From an uncultured Prevotella sp. (lineage in GTDB: Bacteria > Bacteroidota > Bacteroidia > Bacteroidales > Bacteroidaceae), in NCBI GenBank assembly GCA_944320105.1, contig CALUGA010000019.1:1-48218 (forward strand): a stretch of 48,218 nt of DNA, written 5' to 3'. The position numbers and the translations under genes are program-made. The notes beneath the pieces were generated by a model. It was not told the origin of the DNA, did no database searches, and was given only the letters and a program-made list of their open reading frames with translations. Shown piece by piece: positions 16,248 to 23,720 of the stretch (position 1 is the stretch's first letter; each line of letters begins with the position of its first letter).

Positions 16248-17261
16248 ATGGATTTAGTAAAACAAATCATCGAGCGCGCCAAGAGCAACAAGCAGCGCAT
16301 CGTGCTCCCCGAAGCCACCGAGGAGCGTACACTGAAAGCCGCCGACCGAGTGCTGGCCGACGAAGTGGCTGACCTTATCCTCATCGGAAACCCTGCCGAA
16401 ATCAACTCGCTGGCCGAGAAATGGGGCCTGGCCAACATAGGCAAGGCCACCATCGTTGACCCTGAGAACAACCCCAAGAGCGAGGAGTATGCCGCCCTGC
16501 TGGCCGAGCTTCGCAAGAAGAAGGGCATGACCATCGAGCAGGCCCGCGAGCTGGTGAAGAACCCCCTCTACCTCGGATGCATGATCATCAAGACTGAGGG
16601 AGCCGACGGACAGATAAGCGGAGCGCTGAGCACCACAGCCGACACGCTGCGCCCGGCCCTGCAAATCATCAAGTGCAAGCCCGGCATCACCTGCGTGAGC
16701 GGTGCCATGCTGCTCGTGACAAAGCAGCCCCAGTATGGCGAGGAGGGCGTGCTCGTGGTGGGCGACGTGGCCGTTACCCCCATGCCCGATGCCGACCAGC
16801 TGGCCCAGATAGCCGTATGCACCGCCGAGACGGCCAAGAGCGTGGCCGGATTTGCCGACCCGCGCGTGGCCATGCTGAGCTTCTCTACCAAGGGCAGCGC
16901 CTCGCACGAGGTTGTTGACAAGGTGGTTGAGGCCACGAAGAAGGCCAAGGAGCTTTGCCCCGAGCTTAAGGTTGACGGCGAGCTGCAGGCCGACGCCGCC
17001 CTCGTGCCGTCGGTAGGCGAGCACAAGGCACCCGGCAGTCCCATCGCCGGCCACGCCAACGTGCTGGTGTTCCCCTGCCTTGAGGTGGGCAACATAGCCT
17101 ACAAGCTCGTGCAGCGCCTCGGCGACGCCGTGGCCCTGGGCCCCATCTTGCAGGGCATCGCCCGCCCGGTGAACGACCTCAGCCGCGGCTGCTCCGTGGA
17201 CGACATCTACAAGCTGGTGGCCATCACCGCCTGCCAGGCCATGGATGCTAAGAAGAATTAG
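16248..17261 (+). CDS. pta: phosphate acetyltransferase
   Basis: 337-residue single-domain enzyme that interconverts acetyl-CoA and acetyl phosphate; with AckA it forms the main acetate/ATP-yielding route. Family segments are [19 protein letters not shown] (about 16-34), [24 protein letters not shown]-like [18 protein letters not shown] and a C-terminal [19 protein letters not shown]. It lacks the DRTGG and BioD-like N-terminal parts of the long proteobacterial enzyme. The start is the MDLVKQII methionine downstream of the promoter. The gene is followed by a decamer array and an inserted four-helix-bundle gene before ackA. Confidence 0.95.
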   Translation: MDLVKQIIERAKSNKQRIVLPEATEERTLKAADRVLADEVADLILIGNPAEINSLAEKWGLANIGKATIVDPENNPKSEEYAALLAELRKKKGMTIEQARELVKNPLYLGCMIIKTEGADGQISGALSTTADTLRPALQIIKCKPGITCVSGAMLLVTKQPQYGEEGVLVVGDVAVTPMPDADQLAQIAVCTAETAKSVAGFADPRVAMLSFSTKGSASHEVVDKVVEATKKAKELCPELKVDGELQADAALVPSVGEHKAPGSPIAGHANVLVFPCLEVGNIAYKLVQRLGDAVALGPILQGIARPVNDLSRGCSVDDIYKLVAITACQAMDAKKN

Positions 17262-17354
17262 GAGTTAAATAAATGGAGTTATAAGGAGTTATAAGGAGTT
17301 ATAAGGAGTTATAAGGAGTTATAAGGAGTTATAAGGAGTTAGAGGACAAATGCT
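17262..17354 (+). repeat. ggagttataa decamer array and left inverted-repeat arm
   Basis: Starting just after the pta stop, ten-base units reading ataaggagtt repeat six times perfectly (17281-17340), with degenerate units before them. The last unit runs into agaggacaaatgct. The segment 17333-17354 is the exact reverse complement of 17835-17856 on the other side of the four-helix-bundle gene. Confidence 0.92.
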
Positions 17355-17372
17355 TTCGTTATAGTTGACGAT

Positions 17373-17780
17373 ATGACTGAGCGGTTTGAAGATGTTGTGG
17401 CGTGGCAACGCGCCTACGACTTTACCCTTAAGGTGTATAAGGCTACGGCTTTGTTTCCCGCTGAAGAACGGTTCGGCTTGAAGTCGCAGTTCCAAAGGGC
17501 AGCTGTGTCGATTCCTGCAAACATCGCCGAAGGCTATAGACGCATCGGGAGAGCCGACAAGTTGCATTTCTTTAACATCGCTCAAGGGAGTCTGGAGGAA
17601 TGTCGTTGTTACATCCATCTGTCCAAAGACGTGGGCTACCTCAGTGAAGATATATGTCAGCTTTTATATAGCAGTCTTGAAGAGGCAAGCAAAATGCTTA
17701 ACTGGTATTGTAAAGGCATTAGGGACAACGCTTACAAAAGAAGTGTTGGCGATACGCCGGATGCAGGCATTTCCCTTTAG
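17373..17780 (+). CDS. four helix bundle protein (23S rRNA intervening-sequence family)
   Basis: 135 residues of the IVS-encoded four-helix-bundle family. Signatures are FEDVVAWQRAYDFTLKVYK (about 5-23), LKSQFQRAAVSIPANIAEGY (about 37-56), the helix LHFFNIAQGSLEECRCYIHL (about 67-86) and SSLEEASKMLNWYCKGI. The family forms homopentamers and is found inside some 23S rRNA genes and as stand-alone copies. No biochemical activity is established. The gene sits between pta and ackA, flanked by 22-bp perfect inverted repeats and decamer arrays in opposite orientation. Base composition is more AT-rich than in pta and ackA, which together suggests an inserted cassette. Confidence 0.9.
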   Translation: MTERFEDVVAWQRAYDFTLKVYKATALFPAEERFGLKSQFQRAAVSIPANIAEGYRRIGRADKLHFFNIAQGSLEECRCYIHLSKDVGYLSEDICQLLYSSLEEASKMLNWYCKGIRDNAYKRSVGDTPDAGISL

Positions 17781-17834
17781 GTATTTCGGCAGGAACTGCG
17801 GCTCGCTGCCAATGTTTGCCCCTGACGGTAACAT

Positions 17835-17886
17835 AGCATTTGTCCTCTAACTCCTTGTAACTCCATATAACTCCCTCTAACTCCTA
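17835..17886 (+). repeat. right inverted-repeat arm and aactcc decamer array
   Basis: 17835-17856 is the exact reverse complement of 17333-17354. Four ten-base units ending in aactcc continue to 17886, mirroring the ggagtt units before the four-helix-bundle gene. ackA starts 17 bases later. Confidence 0.92.
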
Positions 17887-17903
17887 AAAAATTATTCAAA
17901 ATT

Positions 17904-19097
17904 ATGAAGATATTAGTATTGAACTGCGGCTCATCGTCGATAAAGTACGCCCTTTACAACATGGACGACAAGACGGTGATGACGTCGGGCGGCGCCGAGC
18001 GCGTGGGCCTCGACGGGGCTTTCGTGAAAGTGAAGATGGCCGACGGCACGAAAAAGCAGATAATGCACGACATTCCCGAGCACACCGAGGGAGTGAAGTT
18101 CATCTTCAGCTTGCTCACCGACCCCGAGATAGGCGTAATCAAAGACCTCAAGGAAATCGACGCCGTGGGCCACCGCATGGTACACGGAGGCGAGAAGTTC
18201 AACAAGAGCGTGCTCCTCACCGAGGACGTGCTCAAGACATTCGAGGAGTGCAGCGACCTCGCACCGCTCCACAACCCCGCCAACCTTAAGGGTGTGCGCG
18301 CCGTGCAGGAGCTTATGCCCGGCCTGCCGCAGGTGGGCGTGTTCGACACCGCCTTCCACCAGACCATGCCCGACTATGCCTATATGTACGCCATACCCTA
18401 CGAGCTTTACGAGAAGTATGGCATACGCCGCTACGGTTTCCACGGCACGAGCCACCGCTACGTGTCGCAGCGCGTGTGCGACTTCCTCGGCGTGAAGGCC
18501 GAGGAGCAGCGCGTCATCACCTGCCACATAGGCAACGGCGGCAGCGTGGCTGCAGTGAAGTACGGCAAGTGCATGGACACCTCCATGGGCCTCACGCCGC
18601 TTGAGGGCGTGATGATGGGCACTCGCAGCGGCGACATCGATGGCGGCGCAGTGTCGTTCATTGAGAAGAAGCTGGGCCTCGACGCCGATGGCATATCCAA
18701 CCTGCTCAACAAGAAGAGCGGCGTGCTCGGCATATCGGGCATCTCGTCGGACATGCGCGAGGTTGAGGCCGCCGAGAAGGCAGGCAACCCCAGGGCCATC
18801 CTGGCGCAGAACATGTACAACTACCGCATAAAGAAGTACATCGGAGCCTACGCCGCCGCCATGGGTGGGGTGGACATAATAGTGTTCACCGCCGGCGTGG
18901 GCGAGAACCAGAGCGGCATGCGCGCCGGGGCCTGCGAGGGCCTGGAGTGGATGGGCGTGAAGCTCGACAAGGAGCAGAACCTCAAGGTCCACGGCGAGGA
19001 GGCAGTAATCTCAGCCCCCGACTCTAAGGTGAAGGTGGTGGTGATACCCACCGACGAGGAGCTGATGATAGCCACCGACACGATGAACCTGCTGTAA
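17904..19097 (+). CDS. ackA: acetate kinase
   Basis: 397-residue cytoplasmic enzyme that transfers phosphate from acetyl phosphate to ADP, forming acetate and ATP. The ASKHA-fold signatures are clear: N-terminal MKILVLNCGSSSIKYALY, GHRMVHGGEKF, FDTAFHQTMP (catalytic Asp), YGFHGTSHRYVS, CHIGNGGSV, DTSMGLTPLEGVMMGTRSGD and C-terminal FTAGVGENQSGMR. Length is standard. It lies downstream of pta but 642 bases away because of the intervening cassette, so co-transcription with pta may be altered unless the cassette is read through. A hairpin terminator follows at 19121. Confidence 0.97.
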   Translation: MKILVLNCGSSSIKYALYNMDDKTVMTSGGAERVGLDGAFVKVKMADGTKKQIMHDIPEHTEGVKFIFSLLTDPEIGVIKDLKEIDAVGHRMVHGGEKFNKSVLLTEDVLKTFEECSDLAPLHNPANLKGVRAVQELMPGLPQVGVFDTAFHQTMPDYAYMYAIPYELYEKYGIRRYGFHGTSHRYVSQRVCDFLGVKAEEQRVITCHIGNGGSVAAVKYGKCMDTSMGLTPLEGVMMGTRSGDIDGGAVSFIEKKLGLDADGISNLLNKKSGVLGISGISSDMREVEAAEKAGNPRAILAQNMYNYRIKKYIGAYAAAMGGVDIIVFTAGVGENQSGMRAGACEGLEWMGVKLDKEQNLKVHGEEAVISAPDSKVKVVVIPTDEELMIATDTMNLL

Positions 19098-19120
19098 ACT
19101 TTATCCCAATTAAGCAACGA

Positions 19121-19157
19121 GAGCGGCCCGGCGGAGACTTTCTCCACCGGGCCGCTC
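19121..19157. terminator. hairpin terminator after ackA
   Basis: gagcggcccgg (19121-19131) pairs with ccgggccgctc (19147-19157), with an inner ggaga/tctcc stem. A T-rich agtgttttg tail follows. Confidence 0.7.
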
Positions 19158-19229
19158 AGTGTTTTGTAGGGCAAAATGTGTAAGATTACGCTGATTGGGA
19201 TATGGGTTTTGTGCAATCTTTTCCCTCCC

Positions 19230-19422
19230 CCGGGTCGCAGACCCGGCCACAGACGGCGGCGGGTTGCAAACCCGCCGCAACGTGGGAGTGAGTGTTGGAA
19301 GCAACGTGGGAGTGAGTGTTGGAAGCAACGTGGGAGCTTCTCTCGTACATTCCGTCAGTCTCTCACGTTCAGGCGGGTTTGCAACCCGCCTGCATTCTGT
19401 TGCGGGTTTGTAACCCGCGTTA
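19230..19422 (+). repeat. family A composite palindromic repeat, copy 2
   Basis: The end modules have the same order and orientation as copy 1: ccgggtcgcagacccgg (19230-19246), gcgggttgcaaacccgc and, at the right, aggcgggtttgcaacccgcct then gcgggtttgtaacccgc. The centre holds a different minisatellite, two and a half 24-base units starting gcaacgtgggagtgagtgtt (19277-19336). Confidence 0.85.
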
Positions 19423-19641
19423 AACCCAAATCGGTCATTAGACCGCCTAACACATGTTTTTGTGCCGGTGGTCGGCTTTCCAAACGCTTCCATCCTCTTG
19501 CCGACATCTTGTCTGCCGCTTTGTCTCGACGTAGAGACGATGTGCACATCGTCTCTACAATAGCGCCATCGACAAAGGCGACAGCCAATCTGCACGGCAA
19601 TAGAATGGAATCGTTTTGGATTCTAATGACCGATTTGGGTT
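19423..19641. mobile_element. MITE-like element with 20-bp terminal inverted repeats
   Basis: 19423-19442 (aacccaaatcggtcattaga) is the exact reverse complement of 19622-19641. A second imperfect inverted pair (tccaaacgcttcca with tggaatcgttttgga) lies inside, and a perfect 28-base palindrome at 19530-19557 forms the centre. At 219 bases with no coding capacity, it fits a miniature inverted-repeat element or a long folded RNA. Its left end abuts the family A repeat exactly. Confidence 0.65.
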
Positions 19642-19661
19642 AAATAAGTCTTAAGCCGCTG

Positions 19662-20093
19662 TCAGCCGGCCTCTTCCTCGTTGCCGTTGCGGCGCGCGTA
19701 GATGTGCGCCACCAGGGCGTAGACGGCGGCGAAGGCCGCCGCCGGTATGCCGTAGGCCGCCGCCGGGGGCAGGGCCGTAAACTTGTCGAGCACGTAGATG
19801 AGGCCCATTGCGGCCACGATGAGCAGTGCATAGCACACGTAGGGCGGCACGGCGCGTCGCGCCCGCGTGGCGAGCGCCAGTGCCACGAGCACCACTGCGG
19901 CGCCCATGACGGCCAGGGTAAGTTGGGCCGTGGGGCTGTGGTGGGCCAGCAGCCACATCGATGCGGCGCACACGCATATAGTAAAGAATACGGCGGTGGT
20001 GCGCTCGCGGTATTTTCCTTGCTTGTATAGCCGTCCGAAGACGAACAGGGCCGTAACGGCCAGCCACGCCACGAGGGCGATGAGGGTGTTCAT
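19662..20093 (-). CDS. hypothetical four-helix membrane protein
   Basis: 143 residues with four likely membrane spans: about 3-19 (TLIALVAWLAVTALFVF), 34-50 (TAVFFTICVCAASMWLL), 60-77 and 86-104, and possibly a fifth near 112-130. The C-terminus is short and charged (ARRNGNEEEAG). No family is recognised. It is the last gene of a minus-strand group after the SufT-like gene and lpxH, with an 86-base gap. It may act with envelope synthesis, but nothing in the sequence shows this. Confidence 0.65.
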   Translation of the reverse strand: MNTLIALVAWLAVTALFVFGRLYKQGKYRERTTAVFFTICVCAASMWLLAHHSPTAQLTLAVMGAAVVLVALALATRARRAVPPYVCYALLIVAAMGLIYVLDKFTALPPAAAYGIPAAAFAAVYALVAHIYARRNGNEEEAG

Positions 20094-20179
20094 TGCGGTG
20101 TAGTTTTGTTGTTGTAAGTCAGTTGCTTTGTGCTTTTTGCGCCGTTCGTGGCGCGCCCGCCGCCGGGCCTTGCCTGCGC

Positions 20180-20944
20180 TCAGGGCTGCGATTCGCCCTC
20201 CACGTACTCTTCGAGGAACATGTGCTCGCCGTCGAACACGGCGTAGGTAAACTGCGTTATCCAGTCGCCCAGTATCATCATGCGCGCCTTCTTCGTGAGC
20301 TGCAGGTCAAGCTCAATGTGGCGGTGGCCGTAGATAAAGTAGTCAACGTTGCTGTGGGTCTGTATGTACTGCTTGGTGTAGAGCACCAAGTGCTCCTTGC
20401 GCTCGCCCATGTAAGGCGGCTCGCCGCCGTTCATGCGCTTTATGCGGCTGTGCTTGGCCCAGAGCATCCCGAACGCCACGCCCCACCGTGGGTGGAGCGC
20501 CGAGAAGAGCCTTTGGCACAGGCGGTTGTGGAACACGGCCCTTAGCAGCTTGAACTTGCGGTCGGGGTCGCCCAGCCCGTCGCCGTGGGCCATCATGAAC
20601 ACCTTGCCGTAGATTTCGGTGGTAAGCGGCTGCTTGTGCAGTATCACGCCGCACTCCATCTCCAGGTAGTTGTAAGCCCAGATGTCGTGGTTGCCGGTGA
20701 AGTAGTGAATCTCCACCCCCATGTCCGTCAGTTCCGAGAGCTTGCCCAGGAAGCGGGTGTAGCCGCGCGGCACCACGCAGCGGTATTCGTACCAGAAGTC
20801 GAACATATCCCCGAGCAGGTATATGGCAGCCGCCTTGTGCTTTATGCTGTCGAGGAAGCGCACCAGTCGGCGTTCGTGCATCCGCCCGTGGTCGATGGCG
20901 AGCGAGCCGAGGTGGGCGTCGGAAAGGAAATAAACGTTCTTCAT
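20180..20944 (-). CDS. lpxH: UDP-2,3-diacylglucosamine diphosphatase family metallophosphoesterase
   Basis: 254-residue calcineurin-like phosphoesterase expected to cleave UDP-2,3-diacylglucosamine to lipid X, the fourth step of lipid A synthesis, at the inner membrane. Metal-binding motifs appear in order: FLSDAHLG (Asp9, His11), LLGDMFDFWYEY (about 43-54), YFTGNHDIWAY (about 81-91) and MMAHGDGLG (about 117-125), with a later YGHRHIEL. The basic region RLCQRLFSALHPRWG is typical of LpxH insertion helices. It lies in a minus-strand group with the SufT-like gene upstream. LpxH is more likely than a general phosphoesterase because of the motif set and length. Confidence 0.85.
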   Translation of the reverse strand: MKNVYFLSDAHLGSLAIDHGRMHERRLVRFLDSIKHKAAAIYLLGDMFDFWYEYRCVVPRGYTRFLGKLSELTDMGVEIHYFTGNHDIWAYNYLEMECGVILHKQPLTTEIYGKVFMMAHGDGLGDPDRKFKLLRAVFHNRLCQRLFSALHPRWGVAFGMLWAKHSRIKRMNGGEPPYMGERKEHLVLYTKQYIQTHSNVDYFIYGHRHIELDLQLTKKARMMILGDWITQFTYAVFDGEHMFLEEYVEGESQP

Positions 20945-21041
20945 GCCGTCGTATTTAGGGGTTATGGATGTTGCTTGTAGCTGTGGTGGCGTCGGTATCG
21001 GCCATTGCGTTGGGCCATGCTGCCTCGGGGTGGGGCCGTGG

Positions 21042-21362
21042 TCAGTCGAAGCCCAGTTCCACCCGGGCCTCCTCGGTCATCATGCTCTGGTCCCAAACAG
21101 GCTCGAACACGAGGTTCACCGTGGCGTTGCGCACCCCCTCCACCGTGTCCACCTTCTGCCTCACGTCCTCAAGGATGAAGTCTGCCGCCGGGCAAGAGGG
21201 CGCGGTGAAGGTCATGTCTATGTCAACGTCGCCCGTGTCCTTGAGGTCTACCTTATATATAAGGCCGAGGTCGTATATGTTCACGGGTATCTCCGGGTCG
21301 TAAACTGTGCGCAGCACGTCTACTATGCGCTCTTCTATCGCTGTCTTTTCTTGCTGTGTCAT
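21042..21362 (-). CDS. MIP18/SufT-like iron-sulfur assembly protein (DUF59)
   Basis: 106-residue protein of the DUF59/MIP18 family, linked to maturation of Fe-S proteins. The family signature VYDPEIPVNIYDLGLIYKV lies near 20-38, and the conserved Cys occurs in TFTAPSCPAADFI (about 51-63). The C-terminal FEPVWDQSMMTEEARVELG pattern is typical of the SufT/PaaD group. Length equals the single-domain form. It is the first gene of the minus-strand group, behind a good promoter at 21428-21457. Confidence 0.88.
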   Translation of the reverse strand: MTQQEKTAIEERIVDVLRTVYDPEIPVNIYDLGLIYKVDLKDTGDVDIDMTFTAPSCPAADFILEDVRQKVDTVEGVRNATVNLVFEPVWDQSMMTEEARVELGFD

Positions 21363-21427
21363 GTTATGTTTGCGTTAGAGTGGTGGGCCGCGGGGCGGTC
21401 GGCGTGGCCGCCGCGGCTTCTTTCTTA

Positions 21428-21457
21428 CAAAGGTAACACAAATCGTGCAAAAGGCAA
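21428..21457 (-). promoter_or_regulatory. Bacteroidota-type promoter for the SufT-like/lpxH group
   Basis: On the minus strand, TTTG (21457-21454), an 18-base spacer, then TACCTTTG (21435-21428). The SufT-like start is 66 bases downstream. Confidence 0.65.
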
Positions 21458-21594
21458 AACAATGCCGTGAGTTTTTGCGCTTTGGGCGGCAATAGTGCCT
21501 AAATTGCGCCTTGCGCGCGTCCTTTTTGCGGTCAGCGCACGGTGGCGGGCTGCTCTTTCCGCGCCGGAATGCGGCTAATGTCGGAAAAAATAAG

Positions 21595-21602
21595 TAAGTT
21601 TG
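21595..21602 (+). promoter_or_regulatory. -7 box of the murF promoter
   Basis: TAAGTTTG at 21595-21602. A start of transcription near 21609 fits the ATG at 21624 and rules out the earlier in-frame TTG as start codon. The -33 region is not clear. Confidence 0.5.
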
Positions 21603-21623
21603 CAGGCAAAACATGATGCAGAC

Positions 21624-22919
21624 ATGGACATAACCCAACTTTACCGGCTCTACACCGAGCATCCCGCCGTGACCACCGACAGTCGCGACTGCCCTGAGGG
21701 AGCCATCTTCTTCGCCCTCAAGGGCGACTCGTTCGACGGCAACCGCTTTGCCGCCGCCGCGCTCGAAAAAGGCTGCTCATACGCCGTGGTGGACGACCCG
21801 GCGGCAGCCACCGACCCCCGTTGCATACTCGTTGACGACACGCTGGGCGCCTTCCAGGCCCTGGCGCGCGAGCACCGCCGCCGCTTCAGCATACCCGTGA
21901 TAGGCATCACCGGCACCAACGGCAAGACCACCACCAAGGAGCTTGTCACCGCCGTGCTCGCCGAGAAGTACCGGGTGCTGAGCACGCAAGGCAACTTCAA
22001 CAACGACGTGGGAGTGCCTAAGACGCTCTTCCGCCTCGCCCCCGAGCACCAGGTGGCCGTGGTGGAGATGGGCGCCAGCCACCCCGGCGACATCAAGCGC
22101 CTGGCCGAGACCGCCGAGCCTACCTGCGGCATCATCACCAACGTGGGCAAGGCCCACCTGCTCGGCTTCGGCTCGCTGGAGGGCGTGGTGCGCACCAAGG
22201 GCGAGCTTTACGACTACCTGCGCCGGCGCGAGGGCAGCCGCGTGTTCATCAACGCCGCCGACGCCCGCCTCACGGCCATAGCCTCGGGGCTTAGCCTCGT
22301 GCGCTACGGCGAGGAAGGCACCCCGGGCCTGAGCGTAGAGGGCCGTGCAGCCGCCTGCTCGCCGCTGCTCAGCTTCGAGTGGCGCGCCGCCGGTGGCAGC
22401 TGGCACAGGGTGCAGACGCAGCTCATAGGCGCCTACAACATGCTCAACATGCTTGCCGCCGCCTGCATAGGGCTCCACTTCGGGGTGGGCGAGGAGCAGG
22501 TGTGCCGCGCGCTTGAGGCATACGTGCCGAGCAACAGCCGCTCGCAGCTGGAGCGCACCGACCACAACACGCTCATCGTAGACACCTATAACGCCAACCC
22601 CACGAGCATGGCCGCAGCCATAAACAACTTCAGGCTCGTGGCCGCCCCGCGCAAGATGGCCATCATCGGCGACATGCGCGAGCTTGGCGACGCCTCGGCA
22701 GAGGAGCACCAGCGCGTGGCCGACGCCCTGGCCAAGGCCGGCGTGGACTGCGTTTGGCTCGTTGGCCCCGAGTTCGGGCGCACCAACAGCTCCTTCCGCA
22801 AGTTTGCCTCGGTAGAAGAGGTGGAGGCCGAGATAGCCCGCTGCCGCCCCGAGGGATACACCATATTAATAAAGGGCAGCAACGGGATGAAGCTCTTCCG
22901 CCTGCCGCAGCTGCTCTGA
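21624..22919 (+). CDS. murF: UDP-N-acetylmuramoyl-tripeptide-D-alanyl-D-alanine ligase
   Basis: 431-residue cytoplasmic Mur ligase that adds D-Ala-D-Ala to the UDP-MurNAc tripeptide, using ATP. The N-terminal domain has TDSRDCPEGAIFFALKGDSFDG (about 17-38), the central P-loop is GITGTNGKTTTKEL (about 94-107), followed by GNFNNDVGVP, EMGASHPGDI, TNVGKAHL and, in the C-terminal domain, DTYNANPTSM. Order and length match MurF rather than MurC, D or E. The first ATG (MDITQLY) is chosen because the -7 box lies just upstream. It is isolated from the dcw cluster; a thiF-like gene follows after 5 bases. Confidence 0.93.
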   Translation: MDITQLYRLYTEHPAVTTDSRDCPEGAIFFALKGDSFDGNRFAAAALEKGCSYAVVDDPAAATDPRCILVDDTLGAFQALAREHRRRFSIPVIGITGTNGKTTTKELVTAVLAEKYRVLSTQGNFNNDVGVPKTLFRLAPEHQVAVVEMGASHPGDIKRLAETAEPTCGIITNVGKAHLLGFGSLEGVVRTKGELYDYLRRREGSRVFINAADARLTAIASGLSLVRYGEEGTPGLSVEGRAAACSPLLSFEWRAAGGSWHRVQTQLIGAYNMLNMLAAACIGLHFGVGEEQVCRALEAYVPSNSRSQLERTDHNTLIVDTYNANPTSMAAAINNFRLVAAPRKMAIIGDMRELGDASAEEHQRVADALAKAGVDCVWLVGPEFGRTNSSFRKFASVEEVEAEIARCRPEGYTILIKGSNGMKLFRLPQLL

Positions 22920-22924
22920 CGCCC

Positions 22925-23677
22925 ATGGCCATCACCCCAGAGCAACTGGCGCGCTACGCCCGCCACACCGTGCTGCCCGGCGTAGGCCCCGAGGGGCAGG
23001 AGCGCATAATGGCCGGCAGCGCGCTCATAGTGGGCGCGGGCGGGCTTGGCTCGCCTGTGGCACTCTACCTCGCCGCCGCCGGCGTGGGCAGGATAGGGCT
23101 GGTGGATGCCGACAGCGTGAGCCTGAGTAACCTGCAGCGGCAAGTGATCCACGCCACGGCCGACGTGGGCCTGCCCAAGGTGGAGAGCGCGCGGCGCAAG
23201 ATGCTGGCCATCAACCCCGGCGTGGGCGTGGAGGCATACCAAGCCATGCTCACCCCGGCCAACGCCCGGCAGCTCATGGAGGGCTACGACTTCATCATCG
23301 ACGCCACCGACAACTTCGCCGCCAAGTTCCTCGTAAGCGACACCTGCGTGGCCATCGGCAAGCCCTTTTCCTACGGCGGCGTGCTCCGCTTTGGCGGCCA
23401 AACCATGACCCACCTGCCCGGCACGCCCTGCCTGCGCTGCCTCTACGGCGGCGAGCCGCCCGTCGGCACGGTGCCGCGCAACGAGGAGGCCGGCGTGCTG
23501 GGCAGTGTGGTGGGCATGCTCGGCACCATCCAGGCCACCGAGGTGCTGAAGTACTTCACCGGCGCGGGCGGCCTGCTCGTCGGCCGACTGCTTGCGTTCG
23601 ACGCCTTGCAGATGCAGTTCAGCACCATCTCCGTGGCCCGCGACACTGTCTGCCCGGCCTGCGGGCAAAAGGCATGA
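22925..23677 (+). CDS. ThiF/MoeB/HesA family adenylyltransferase
   Basis: 250-residue E1-like enzyme that adenylates the C-terminal glycine of a small ubiquitin-like sulfur carrier (ThiS or MoaD type). The Rossmann motif IVGAGGLGSPVALYLAAAGV lies near 37-56, the downstream catalytic region LSNLQRQVIH near 67-76, and zinc-binding pairs CLRCLY and CPACG are present. There is no C-terminal rhodanese domain. No thiS, moaD, thiG or moaE gene is adjacent, so thiamin and molybdopterin roles cannot be separated. It starts 5 bases after murF and is probably co-transcribed with it. Confidence 0.87.
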   Translation: MAITPEQLARYARHTVLPGVGPEGQERIMAGSALIVGAGGLGSPVALYLAAAGVGRIGLVDADSVSLSNLQRQVIHATADVGLPKVESARRKMLAINPGVGVEAYQAMLTPANARQLMEGYDFIIDATDNFAAKFLVSDTCVAIGKPFSYGGVLRFGGQTMTHLPGTPCLRCLYGGEPPVGTVPRNEEAGVLGSVVGMLGTIQATEVLKYFTGAGGLLVGRLLAFDALQMQFSTISVARDTVCPACGQKA

Positions 23678-23720
23678 CCCCCACATTCCGCGCATCCATT
23701 CATCCATACAGCAAACAACA

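Larger units (their letters stand above)
19158..19661. other. gene-free spacer of stacked repeat elements
   Basis: About 500 bases between ackA and the convergent membrane-protein gene consist of family A copy 2 (19230-19422) followed directly by a MITE-like element (19423-19641). No credible gene is seen; the frames here follow the repeats. Confidence 0.7.
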
